Positions 27,373 to 34,345 of a stretch of 64,000 bases of DNA are shown here, piece by piece. Under the pieces are notes generated by a model. It saw only the letters and a list, made by a program, of their open reading frames with translations, ran no database searches and was not told the origin of the DNA. Where the stretch lies: assembly GCF_034932105.1 (NCBI RefSeq), contig NZ_JAYGIG010000114.1, positions 124,001-188,000 on the forward strand. The letters are read 5' to 3'. A program made the translations under genes and the position numbers. Position 1 is the first letter of the stretch. Each line of letters begins with the position of its first letter. The stretch is from Leptothoe sp034932105. GTDB taxonomy: Bacteria > Cyanobacteriota > Cyanobacteriia > Phormidesmidales > Phormidesmidaceae.

Positions 27373-29448
27373 ATGACAAGGACCACCCCATTAGACAAGG
27401 TTAGAAACATTGGGATTGCCGCTCACATTGATGCGGGTAAAACCACAACAACTGAGCGCATCCTTTTTTATTCTGGCGTTGTCCATAAAATTGGTGAGGT
27501 GCATGATGGCAATGCGGTCACCGACTGGATGGAGCAGGAGCAAGAGCGGGGTATTACCATTACCGCGGCTGCTATTAGCACCAGCTGGCAAGATCACCAA
27601 ATCAATATTATTGATACCCCTGGCCACGTTGACTTCACCATCGAGGTTGAGCGCTCAATGCGCGTTCTCGATGGGGTGATAGCTGTTTTTTGCTCCGTGG
27701 GTGGTGTACAACCCCAGTCAGAAACTGTTTGGAGACAGGCCGATCGGTATAACGTTCCACGTATTGCCTTTGTCAATAAGATGGATCGCACCGGGGCCAA
27801 TTTCTTCCGAGTTTACGACCAGGTGCGCGATCGGCTCAAGGCTAAGGCCGTTGCCATTCAGATTCCCATCGGCGCTGAGGATAAGTTCCAGGGGGTGGTT
27901 GACCTAGTCCGCATGCGGGCCTATCTCTATGCCAACGATTTGGGGACAGATATTAACGAGGTTGATATTCCGGCTCATTTGCAAGACCAAGCAACTGAGT
28001 ATCGCACCCTTCTGATTGAGGCCGTTGCTGAAACCAATGACGCCCTCATGGAAAAATATCTTGAAGGTGAAGAGTTCACGACCCAAGAAATTATGGATTC
28101 GTTACGCCAAGGCGTCACGAATGGCGGTTTGGTGCCCATGCTCTGCGGTTCTGCCTTTAAGAATAAAGGTGTGCAACTGCTTCTAGATGCAGTGGTGGAC
28201 TATTTGCCGTCCCCCCTAGAGGTGCCAGCTATCCAAGGGGTTTTGCCCAATGGAGAAACAGGTGAGCGACCACCGAAGGACGATGGCCCATTGGCCGCTC
28301 TGGCATTCAAGATTATGTCAGACCCTTATGGTCGGCTAACATTTATCCGGATGTACTCAGGGGTGTTAGTCAAGGGTAGTTATGTTTACAACGCCACCAA
28401 GGACAAAAAAGAGCGAATTTCCCGCTTAATTGTGCTTAAAGCGGACGAGCGGATTGAAGTGGACGAGCTGCGGGCGGGAGATTTAGGCGCTGTCTTGGGC
28501 CTGAAGGACACAACCACAGGGGACACTATCTGTACGACTGACAGTCCGATTGTCCTAGAATCCTTATTTGTGCCAGAACCTGTCATATCCGTTGCTGTGG
28601 AGCCAAAAACCAAGCAGGATATGGACAAGCTGGCAAAAGCTTTGCAATCTTTGTCTGAAGAGGACCCAACGTTTCGGGTATCCACAAATCCTGAAACAAA
28701 TCAGACGGTGATTGCAGGAATGGGGGAGCTTCACCTAGACATTCTCGTGGATCGTATGAAACGGGAATTTAAAGTGGAAGCAAACATTGGCGCACCCCAG
28801 GTCGCCTATCGCGAAACCATTCGCCAGGCGGTTACCACTGAAGGTAAGTTTGTGCGCCAAAGTGGAGGTAAGGGCCAGTTTGGCCATGTTGTGATTGAGG
28901 TTCAACCAGGGGAAGAAGGCTCGGGTTTCGAATTTAATTCGAAAATTGCTGGTGGTACGGTGCCCAAAGAATACATTGGGCCCGCTGAAGCTGGCATGAA
29001 AGAAAAGTGCGAATCTGGTATCCTAGCTGGGTATCCCGTGATCGACATTAAAGTCACACTGGTGGATGGTTCTTACCACGATGTTGACTCGTCTGAAATG
29101 GCCTTTAAGATCGCTGGATCAATGGCTATTCAAGATGCAGTCACAAAGGCTTCTCCGGTATTACTGGAGCCTATGATGAAAATCGAGGTTGAAGCTCCTG
29201 AGGAGTTTCTCGGTGACATCATAGGGGACCTTAACTCTCGTCGAGGCCAGATTGAGGGTATGGGGTCTGAGGATGGGCTGGCCAAGGTAAGTGCAAGCGT
29301 ACCTCTGGCTGAAATGTTTGGCTATGCCACAGATATCCGTTCAAAGACCCAGGGTCGAGGCATATTCTCTATGGAGTTTAGTCACTACGCGGAGGTTCCG
29401 CGCAATGTGGCTGAAGCGATTATCGCTAGAAACAAAGGGAACGCATAA
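27373..29448 (+). CDS. fusA: Elongation factor G
   Basis: 691 residues from ATG 27373; I choose this over an upstream GTG at 27346 because EF-G proteins begin a few residues before the KVRNIGIAAHIDAGKTTTTERIL P-loop. G-motifs: AHIDAGKT, RGITI, DTPGHVDF and NKMD. Domains II-V follow, with the C-terminal EVPRNVAEAIIARNKG. It is the translocase GTPase in its normal str-operon place, 41 bp after rpsG. Confidence 0.97.
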   Translation: MTRTTPLDKVRNIGIAAHIDAGKTTTTERILFYSGVVHKIGEVHDGNAVTDWMEQEQERGITITAAAISTSWQDHQINIIDTPGHVDFTIEVERSMRVLDGVIAVFCSVGGVQPQSETVWRQADRYNVPRIAFVNKMDRTGANFFRVYDQVRDRLKAKAVAIQIPIGAEDKFQGVVDLVRMRAYLYANDLGTDINEVDIPAHLQDQATEYRTLLIEAVAETNDALMEKYLEGEEFTTQEIMDSLRQGVTNGGLVPMLCGSAFKNKGVQLLLDAVVDYLPSPLEVPAIQGVLPNGETGERPPKDDGPLAALAFKIMSDPYGRLTFIRMYSGVLVKGSYVYNATKDKKERISRLIVLKADERIEVDELRAGDLGAVLGLKDTTTGDTICTTDSPIVLESLFVPEPVISVAVEPKTKQDMDKLAKALQSLSEEDPTFRVSTNPETNQTVIAGMGELHLDILVDRMKREFKVEANIGAPQVAYRETIRQAVTTEGKFVRQSGGKGQFGHVVIEVQPGEEGSGFEFNSKIAGGTVPKEYIGPAEAGMKEKCESGILAGYPVIDIKVTLVDGSYHDVDSSEMAFKIAGSMAIQDAVTKASPVLLEPMMKIEVEAPEEFLGDIIGDLNSRRGQIEGMGSEDGLAKVSASVPLAEMFGYATDIRSKTQGRGIFSMEFSHYAEVPRNVAEAIIARNKGNA

Positions 29449-29472
29449 TTAATTTAGGGACAGAGTAAATAA

Positions 29473-30702
29473 ATGGCACGCGCAAAGTTTGAAAGAAGTA
29501 AACCCCACGTTAACATCGGCACCATTGGCCACGTTGACCACGGTAAGACCACTCTGACAGCCGCTATCACTATGACGTTGGCAGCGTCTGGTGGTGCTAA
29601 GGCTCGTAGATACGAGGATATTGATGCGGCTCCTGAGGAGAAGGCTCGAGGGATCACGATTAATACGGCCCACGTAGAGTATGAAACTGAAACTCGTCAC
29701 TACGCCCACGTAGACTGCCCTGGACACGCAGACTATGTGAAGAACATGATTACGGGTGCTGCCCAGATGGACGGAGCGATCCTAGTTTGCTCTGCAGCTG
29801 ATGGCCCTATGCCCCAGACCCGTGAGCATATTCTTCTAGCCAAGCAGGTTGGTGTACCTCATATCGTTGTCTTCCTCAATAAGGAGGATATGGTGGATGA
29901 TGAGGAACTACTTGAGTTGGTTGAGTTAGAAGTGCGTGAACTTCTAAGCTCCTATGATTTTCCCGGTGATGATATTCCTATTGTTCCAGGTTCTGCTCTG
30001 AAGGCAGTTGAAGCTCTTCAGACCAAGACTGATATTGCCCGTGGGGAAGACGAGTGGGTTGATAAAATCCATGCTCTAATGGATGAGGTTGATTCCTATA
30101 TTCCCACCCCTGAGCGTGATATTGATAAGCCTTTCTTGATGGCCGTTGAGGACGTGTTCTCGATTACGGGTCGTGGAACAGTGGCCACTGGCCGAATTGA
30201 GCGTGGTAAAGTCACTGTCGGTGAAACCATCTCGATTATTGGTATCCGCGACACCGTTGAAAGTACGGTTACCGGTGTTGAGATGTTCCAGAAGACTCTT
30301 GATCAAGGTATGGCCGGTGATAACGTCGGTGTACTGCTTCGGGGTATTCAGAAGGAAGATATCCTACGGGGTATGGTTCTAGCCAAGCCTAAGAGCATTA
30401 CTCCCCACACTAAGTTTGAGGCAGAAGTCTACGTCCTCAACAAAGAGGAAGGTGGCCGTCATACTCCCTTCTTCCCGGGTTATAAGCCTCAGTTCTACGT
30501 ACGTACCACTGATGTAACGGGTTCCATTGCTAGCTTCACCGCTGACGATGGCAGTAATGCTGAAATGGTTATGCCCGGCGACCGCATCAAAATGAATGTG
30601 GAATTGATCAACCCTGTGGCGGTTGAAGAAGGTATGCGCTTTGCTATCCGTGAGGGTGGACGCACTGTCGGTGCTGGCGTAGTTTCTAAAATTACTGAGT
30701 AA
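29473..30702 (+). CDS. tuf: Elongation factor Tu
   Basis: 409 residues, the cyanobacterial and plastid length. GTPase motifs are GHVDHGKT, DCPGHADY, NKED and a SAL-type G5; domains II and III are complete. It delivers aminoacyl-tRNA to the ribosome. It lies 24 bp after fusA. The last codons and the stop are duplicated just downstream (13-bp repeat, 30691-30717). Confidence 0.98.
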   Translation: MARAKFERSKPHVNIGTIGHVDHGKTTLTAAITMTLAASGGAKARRYEDIDAAPEEKARGITINTAHVEYETETRHYAHVDCPGHADYVKNMITGAAQMDGAILVCSAADGPMPQTREHILLAKQVGVPHIVVFLNKEDMVDDEELLELVELEVRELLSSYDFPGDDIPIVPGSALKAVEALQTKTDIARGEDEWVDKIHALMDEVDSYIPTPERDIDKPFLMAVEDVFSITGRGTVATGRIERGKVTVGETISIIGIRDTVESTVTGVEMFQKTLDQGMAGDNVGVLLRGIQKEDILRGMVLAKPKSITPHTKFEAEVYVLNKEEGGRHTPFFPGYKPQFYVRTTDVTGSIASFTADDGSNAEMVMPGDRIKMNVELINPVAVEEGMRFAIREGGRTVGAGVVSKITE

Positions 30703-30717
30703 TCATTACTGAGTAAT
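30691..30717 (+). repeat. 13-bp duplication covering the tuf stop codon
   Basis: attactgagtaat at 30691-30703 holds the last codons (Ile-Thr-Glu) and the stop. It is repeated at 30705-30717 after one base. Confidence 0.9.
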
Positions 30718-30732
30718 TTGTTTTAGTCCAAT

Positions 30733-30767
30733 ACGAAGAAGACCTGCTTGGTCGGTGTCTTCTTCGT
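30733..30767 (+). terminator. Hairpin between tuf and rpsJ
   Basis: Perfect 11-bp arms (30733-30743 and 30757-30767) with a 13-base loop. There is no long T-run. It may act as an attenuator that lowers rpsJ expression relative to tuf, or as an RNA-processing site. Confidence 0.55.
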
Positions 30768-30821
30768 TCCCTTGGTCTTCGGACCTGTGAACCTTGATAA
30801 TTGAAGGAACCTTGAGTCGTA

Positions 30822-31139
30822 ATGGCTACTATTCAGCAGCAAAAGATTCGTATTCGCTTGAAGGCATTTGACCGCCGTCTCCTGGACACTTCCTGCGAAA
30901 AAATTGTGGATACGGCAAATCGAACTAACGCTACCGCCATTGGCCCTATCCCTTTACCGACTAAGCGCAAAATTTACTGTGTGCTCCGTTCTCCCCACGT
31001 AAATAAAGACTCTCGTGAGCATTTTGAAACCCGTACCCACCGACGGATTATCGATATCTATCAACCGACATCTAAAACTATTGATGCGCTGATGAAGTTA
31101 GATTTGCCAGCTGGTGTAGATATTGAAGTCAAACTTTAG
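30822..31139 (+). CDS. rpsJ: 30S ribosomal protein S10
   Basis: 105 residues, complete. IRIRLKAFDRRLLD opens the fold; the tRNA/assembly loop region is LPTKRKIYCVLRSPHVNKDSREHFETRTHRRIIDI. In cyanobacteria and plastids S10 closes the str operon instead of opening the S10 operon, as here. It also serves as NusE in antitermination. Confidence 0.97.
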   Translation: MATIQQQKIRIRLKAFDRRLLDTSCEKIVDTANRTNATAIGPIPLPTKRKIYCVLRSPHVNKDSREHFETRTHRRIIDIYQPTSKTIDALMKLDLPAGVDIEVKL

Positions 31140-31261
31140 GCATATCGTCTCAGGTTGATTCAGCCTCAGGTACTGATTGGCCTGAGTTTCAAAATGATCA
31201 TTAGGAATAGGATCCGATCTATCTAAAAATAATAGGTTGATTCATTTTAGGAAAGCTTGGC

Positions 31262-31297
31262 AGCCTGGGTGACCGTTTTAAGGTCCTCAGGCTTTTA
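31262..31297 (+). terminator. Terminator of the str operon
   Basis: Interrupted stem (agcctg plus ggtgacc at 31262-31274, with ggtcctcaggct at 31282-31293), followed by TTTT. Confidence 0.7.
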
Positions 31298-31433
31298 CTA
31301 TGGATAGGCTTTATGGATGATGGCTGTTTGAACTTGGTGGATGGGTTAGAATAATCTTGCGGCATCCGTAGAACGCCTGTTGGCAATTGTCTTTGCAGGA
31401 TGTACGCTCCCAAAGTATCTCCTACCCAACCTA

Positions 31434-32078
31434 ATGGATTCTGCTTCATCAGTCGCCGTCCGAGAGCTTCCCCTATTTCCCTTACCTGAGTTAGTGCTTT
31501 TTCCTGGTAGGCATTTACCGCTTCATATATTTGAGTTTCGCTATCGCATCATGATGAATACGATCCTGCAGTCGGATCGACGGTTTGGTGTGCTGATGAT
31601 TGATCCTGAGAGTGGTGAGATTTCAAAGGTTGGTTGCTGTGCTGAAATTGTTCATTTTCAGCGGTTGCCAGATGATCGGATGAAGATCTTAACCATGGGG
31701 CAGCAGCGATTTAGGGTCTTAGATTATGTTCGAGAAAAGCCCTATAGGGTGGGTTTGGTCGAGTGGGTTGAGGATGAGGCGGCTGAGCAGGATTTGGTGC
31801 CCTTGGCCTCTGAAGTAGACCAGCTTTTGCGGGATGTTGTGCATCTATCTTCTAAGTTGACCAGCCAAGACATTGAATTTCCTGAGAGCGTTCCGGAACT
31901 ACCGTTAGAGCTTTCCTATTGGATAGCGAGTACGTTGCATGGTGTGTCACGAGAACAGCAACAGCTTTTGGAAATGCAAAATACGGCTCAGCGGTTGGAA
32001 CGGGAGGCTGATATTTTGACATCTACCCGCAATCATTTAGCCGCCCGTACTGCGCTCAAGGATGTTCTACCTGAATAG
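31434..32078 (+). CDS. LON substrate-binding-domain protein
   Basis: About 214 residues. The sequence RELPLFPLPELVLFPGRHLPLHIFEFRYRIMMNTIL is the start of the Lon N-terminal (substrate-binding) domain. No ATPase or protease domain follows, only a helical C-terminal part. Stand-alone versions follow rpsJ in many cyanobacteria; their function is unknown, with substrate selection or chaperone-like binding as guesses. The frame extends to 31380, but ATG 31434 fits the family. Confidence 0.85.
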   Translation: MDSASSVAVRELPLFPLPELVLFPGRHLPLHIFEFRYRIMMNTILQSDRRFGVLMIDPESGEISKVGCCAEIVHFQRLPDDRMKILTMGQQRFRVLDYVREKPYRVGLVEWVEDEAAEQDLVPLASEVDQLLRDVVHLSSKLTSQDIEFPESVPELPLELSYWIASTLHGVSREQQQLLEMQNTAQRLEREADILTSTRNHLAARTALKDVLPE

Positions 32079-32108
32079 ATTTGTGCTGGGCGTTGCTATG
32101 CCATTGGT

Positions 32109-32954
32109 CTACGAAATCAGAGTTTCAATTTGCTCGTAGCTGCCAAAAATTTTTAAGTTGAGGGTGCAATTTTTGAGCAGTTGTAAAGTGGCTTGGGTAT
32201 TCGGGTCATCTAAACTGGCTTCAATATCGATAAAAAATCGATAGTCTCCCAATGCAAGCTTGGTGGGGCGCGATTCAATCCGACTCATGTTGATGCCTTG
32301 GGTGGCAAATAGCTGTAAAGGCTTGAGTAAGGCCCCAGGCGTATTGTCGGGTAGTCTGAAGGCGAGGGATGTGTGACTTCCCTGTTGTGTGTGGGATTGT
32401 CCCAAGACCCAAAACCGGGTGGCATTATCGGGGTTGTCATTGATGGGGTCCGCTAGGGTTGGTATGTTGTAAAGCTTGGCCGCCCATAGTGGAGAAATCG
32501 CTGCTAGGGTCTCGTCATTGGATAGCTGTGGTAGGGCTTCGGTGGTAGAGTTTGTGGCTATCTGGATAGCGTTTGGTAGGTTGGCTGCTAGCCATTTCTG
32601 GCATTGGCTGAGGGCTTGGGGATGGGAATATACCGTCTTGATCGTTTTTAGATTGGTGGATTGGGTCAAAAGGGCGTGGTGGATGGGGATGACTAAATTA
32701 TTTTGAATTTTTAAGGTGTCTGATTCCCACAGCATGTCTAGGGTGTCACTCACGCTGCCACCAATGGAATTTTCGATGGGCACTACGGCGGCATCTGCTT
32801 CACCGCTAGCAGCGGCTTGAATCGCTTTAGGAATGGTTTGGTATGACTTTAGAGTAGATGCTATGCCATGGTGTTTTTTGAGCCAATGGGCATAGTTAGT
32901 GGCGGCCAGCTCAGAATAACTGCCTGTAGGGCCTAGGTGAGCGATAGAAGTCAT
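32109..32954 (-). CDS. pheA: Prephenate dehydratase
   Basis: 281 residues. It converts prephenate to phenylpyruvate. The catalytic domain (1-180) begins IAHLGPTGSYSELAA and includes VVPIENSIGGSVSDTLDML and the conserved Thr-Arg-Phe in NATRFWVLG. The C-terminal ACT domain (about 195-281) carries the phenylalanine-binding ESRPTKLALGDYRFFIDIE, so feedback inhibition is likely. There is no chorismate mutase domain. It lies downstream of rnhB on the same strand, with the DUF1997 gene inserted on the other strand. Confidence 0.95.
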   Translation of the reverse strand: MTSIAHLGPTGSYSELAATNYAHWLKKHHGIASTLKSYQTIPKAIQAAASGEADAAVVPIENSIGGSVSDTLDMLWESDTLKIQNNLVIPIHHALLTQSTNLKTIKTVYSHPQALSQCQKWLAANLPNAIQIATNSTTEALPQLSNDETLAAISPLWAAKLYNIPTLADPINDNPDNATRFWVLGQSHTQQGSHTSLAFRLPDNTPGALLKPLQLFATQGINMSRIESRPTKLALGDYRFFIDIEASLDDPNTQATLQLLKNCTLNLKIFGSYEQIETLIS

Positions 32955-33122
32955 CTAGAAATATGTAGAGGCCACCAGTGGCCGCTGAAATAAAGGTGTT
33001 AGAGTTAGCATAATGGCTTTTGGATAACCCATCATTTGAGTTTCGGATGATAACAAGGCTGAGCCGCAATGCCGTTTAGAGCATGGGTATTTTGTATGTG
33101 GTGCGGGGTGAAATTTGGCTGA

Positions 33123-33659
33123 ATGGTTCATTTACATGCTTCACAGTCTGTAGAAATTGCCATATTCCCTGCTCCTGTGCCTATCCATCAGTATTTGAGT
33201 GATACTGAGCGGTTAGTGTATGCTCTTGCGGATCCTAGCCAAATCAAAGTTTTAGGACGCCATCAGTTTCAATTTAGTATGCGTCCCATTAAGTTTTTAA
33301 TGTTGACTCTAGAGCCGATCGCTGATGTGCAGATTTATCCGAATGAATGTGATGAAATCATCATTTATTCGGATTCTTGCCGTTTGCGACATCAGGCTGC
33401 CCTTAATCGTCGATTCTCATTTAAGTTGCGGGGGATACTGGCTGCCCGTTCTGATAATTCTGGGGTTTCGGGCAATGCTGAGCTAGATATCATCATTGAT
33501 TTGCCGACGGCATTTAGGTTTACTCCTAAGTCACTCCTAGAGTCGACGGGTAATGCTATTTTAAATGGGATTTTGATGGCTATTAAGCAACGTCTACAGC
33601 GCCGACTTATCCATGAATATCGTGGATGGACTAGCGGAGTGTTGACATCGTTTAAATGA
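33123..33659 (+). CDS. DUF1997 family protein
   Basis: 178 residues. The pattern of an ASQSV-type start, a VPIHQYLSDTERLVYALADPSQI segment and a beta-rich middle is that of DUF1997, a cyanobacterial and plant-plastid family of unknown function. There is no membrane segment. Its 3' end overlaps the 3' end of rnhB by 66 bp on the opposite strand, so the two transcripts can pair. Confidence 0.78.
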   Translation: MVHLHASQSVEIAIFPAPVPIHQYLSDTERLVYALADPSQIKVLGRHQFQFSMRPIKFLMLTLEPIADVQIYPNECDEIIIYSDSCRLRHQAALNRRFSFKLRGILAARSDNSGVSGNAELDIIIDLPTAFRFTPKSLLESTGNAILNGILMAIKQRLQRRLIHEYRGWTSGVLTSFK

Positions 33660-34340
33660 ACGACGGTGGTATCTTGTGGGTCCTAGGGTTTGGAGTCCTG
33701 CTAAATGCTTGGGACTGCCGTAGCCTTTGTTGGATTCAAGGTCATATCCTGGATAGCGGCGGGCTAATCGGATCATGAGGGTATCGCGCCAGACCTTGGC
33801 TAGGATACTGGCGGCTGCGATCGCAATCACCGATTGATCACCCTTCACCACAGTCTGCTGCTCAATACCTAGTTCAGGAATAGGTTGGTTGCCATCCACC
33901 AAGCACTGGGTGGGCTGAGGCGATAAGCGAAACACCGCCTGCCCCATGGCCTTTAACGAAGCCTGCAAGATATTTATCCGGTCAATTTGCCGCACTGAAA
34001 CCCAACCAATCCGAGCATCAATCGATGCCGACTCAATCACCGGCACCAATTGCTGACGTTTTTTATGGGTGAGGGCCTTACTATCGGCCACCCCCTGCTG
34101 CTGTAGCCACAACTCCACATCGGGTTGTAGGATTACGGCTGCAGCCACCACAGGACCAAATAAGGCCCCCCTTCCAACTTCGTCTACACCCGCCCTGATG
34201 ACCTTAATAGGGCCCCTTCCAACCTCATCTATCCCTGCCTTGATGAGCATAGTAGGGTGGGGTTCCCTTCCAACCTCGTCTACACCCGCCTTGCTGAGCA
34301 TAATAGGGCCTCTTCCAACCTTATCTACCGCCCTGGCCAT
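33594..34340 (-). CDS. rnhB: Ribonuclease HII with a repeated catalytic motif at its N-terminus
   Basis: 248 residues from ATG 34340, four bases after the rne stop. It cuts RNA in RNA-DNA hybrids and single ribonucleotides in DNA. The catalytic core is complete: VDEVGRGALFGPVVAAAV, ADSKALTHKKR, CLVDGNQPI, KGDQSVIAIAAASILAKVWRD and SNKGYGSPKHL. Ahead of the true DEVGRG motif are three further copies, VDKVGRG, VDEVGRE and IDEVGRG, joined by PIMLSKAG-like linkers, adding about 47 residues. At DNA level this is a 45-bp minisatellite (34164-34345). Only the last copy is followed by the normal core. The frame stays open to 34535, but that part lies inside rne in another frame and I do not count it. 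Confidence 0.9.
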   Translation of the reverse strand: MARAVDKVGRGPIMLSKAGVDEVGREPHPTMLIKAGIDEVGRGPIKVIRAGVDEVGRGALFGPVVAAAVILQPDVELWLQQQGVADSKALTHKKRQQLVPVIESASIDARIGWVSVRQIDRINILQASLKAMGQAVFRLSPQPTQCLVDGNQPIPELGIEQQTVVKGDQSVIAIAAASILAKVWRDTLMIRLARRYPGYDLESNKGYGSPKHLAGLQTLGPTRYHRRSFKRCQHSASPSTIFMDKSAL

Positions 34341-34345
34341 GGGGT
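34164..34345 (-). repeat. 45-bp in-frame minisatellite at the 5' end of rnhB
   Basis: The marker cttccaac recurs at 34171, 34216, 34267 and 34312 on the plus strand, giving spacings of 45, 51 and 45 bp. Each unit encodes about 15 residues of the form xAG[VI]DEVGRGPI on the minus strand. Units have diverged by scattered substitutions, and one gained 6 bp, always in frame. Confidence 0.92.
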
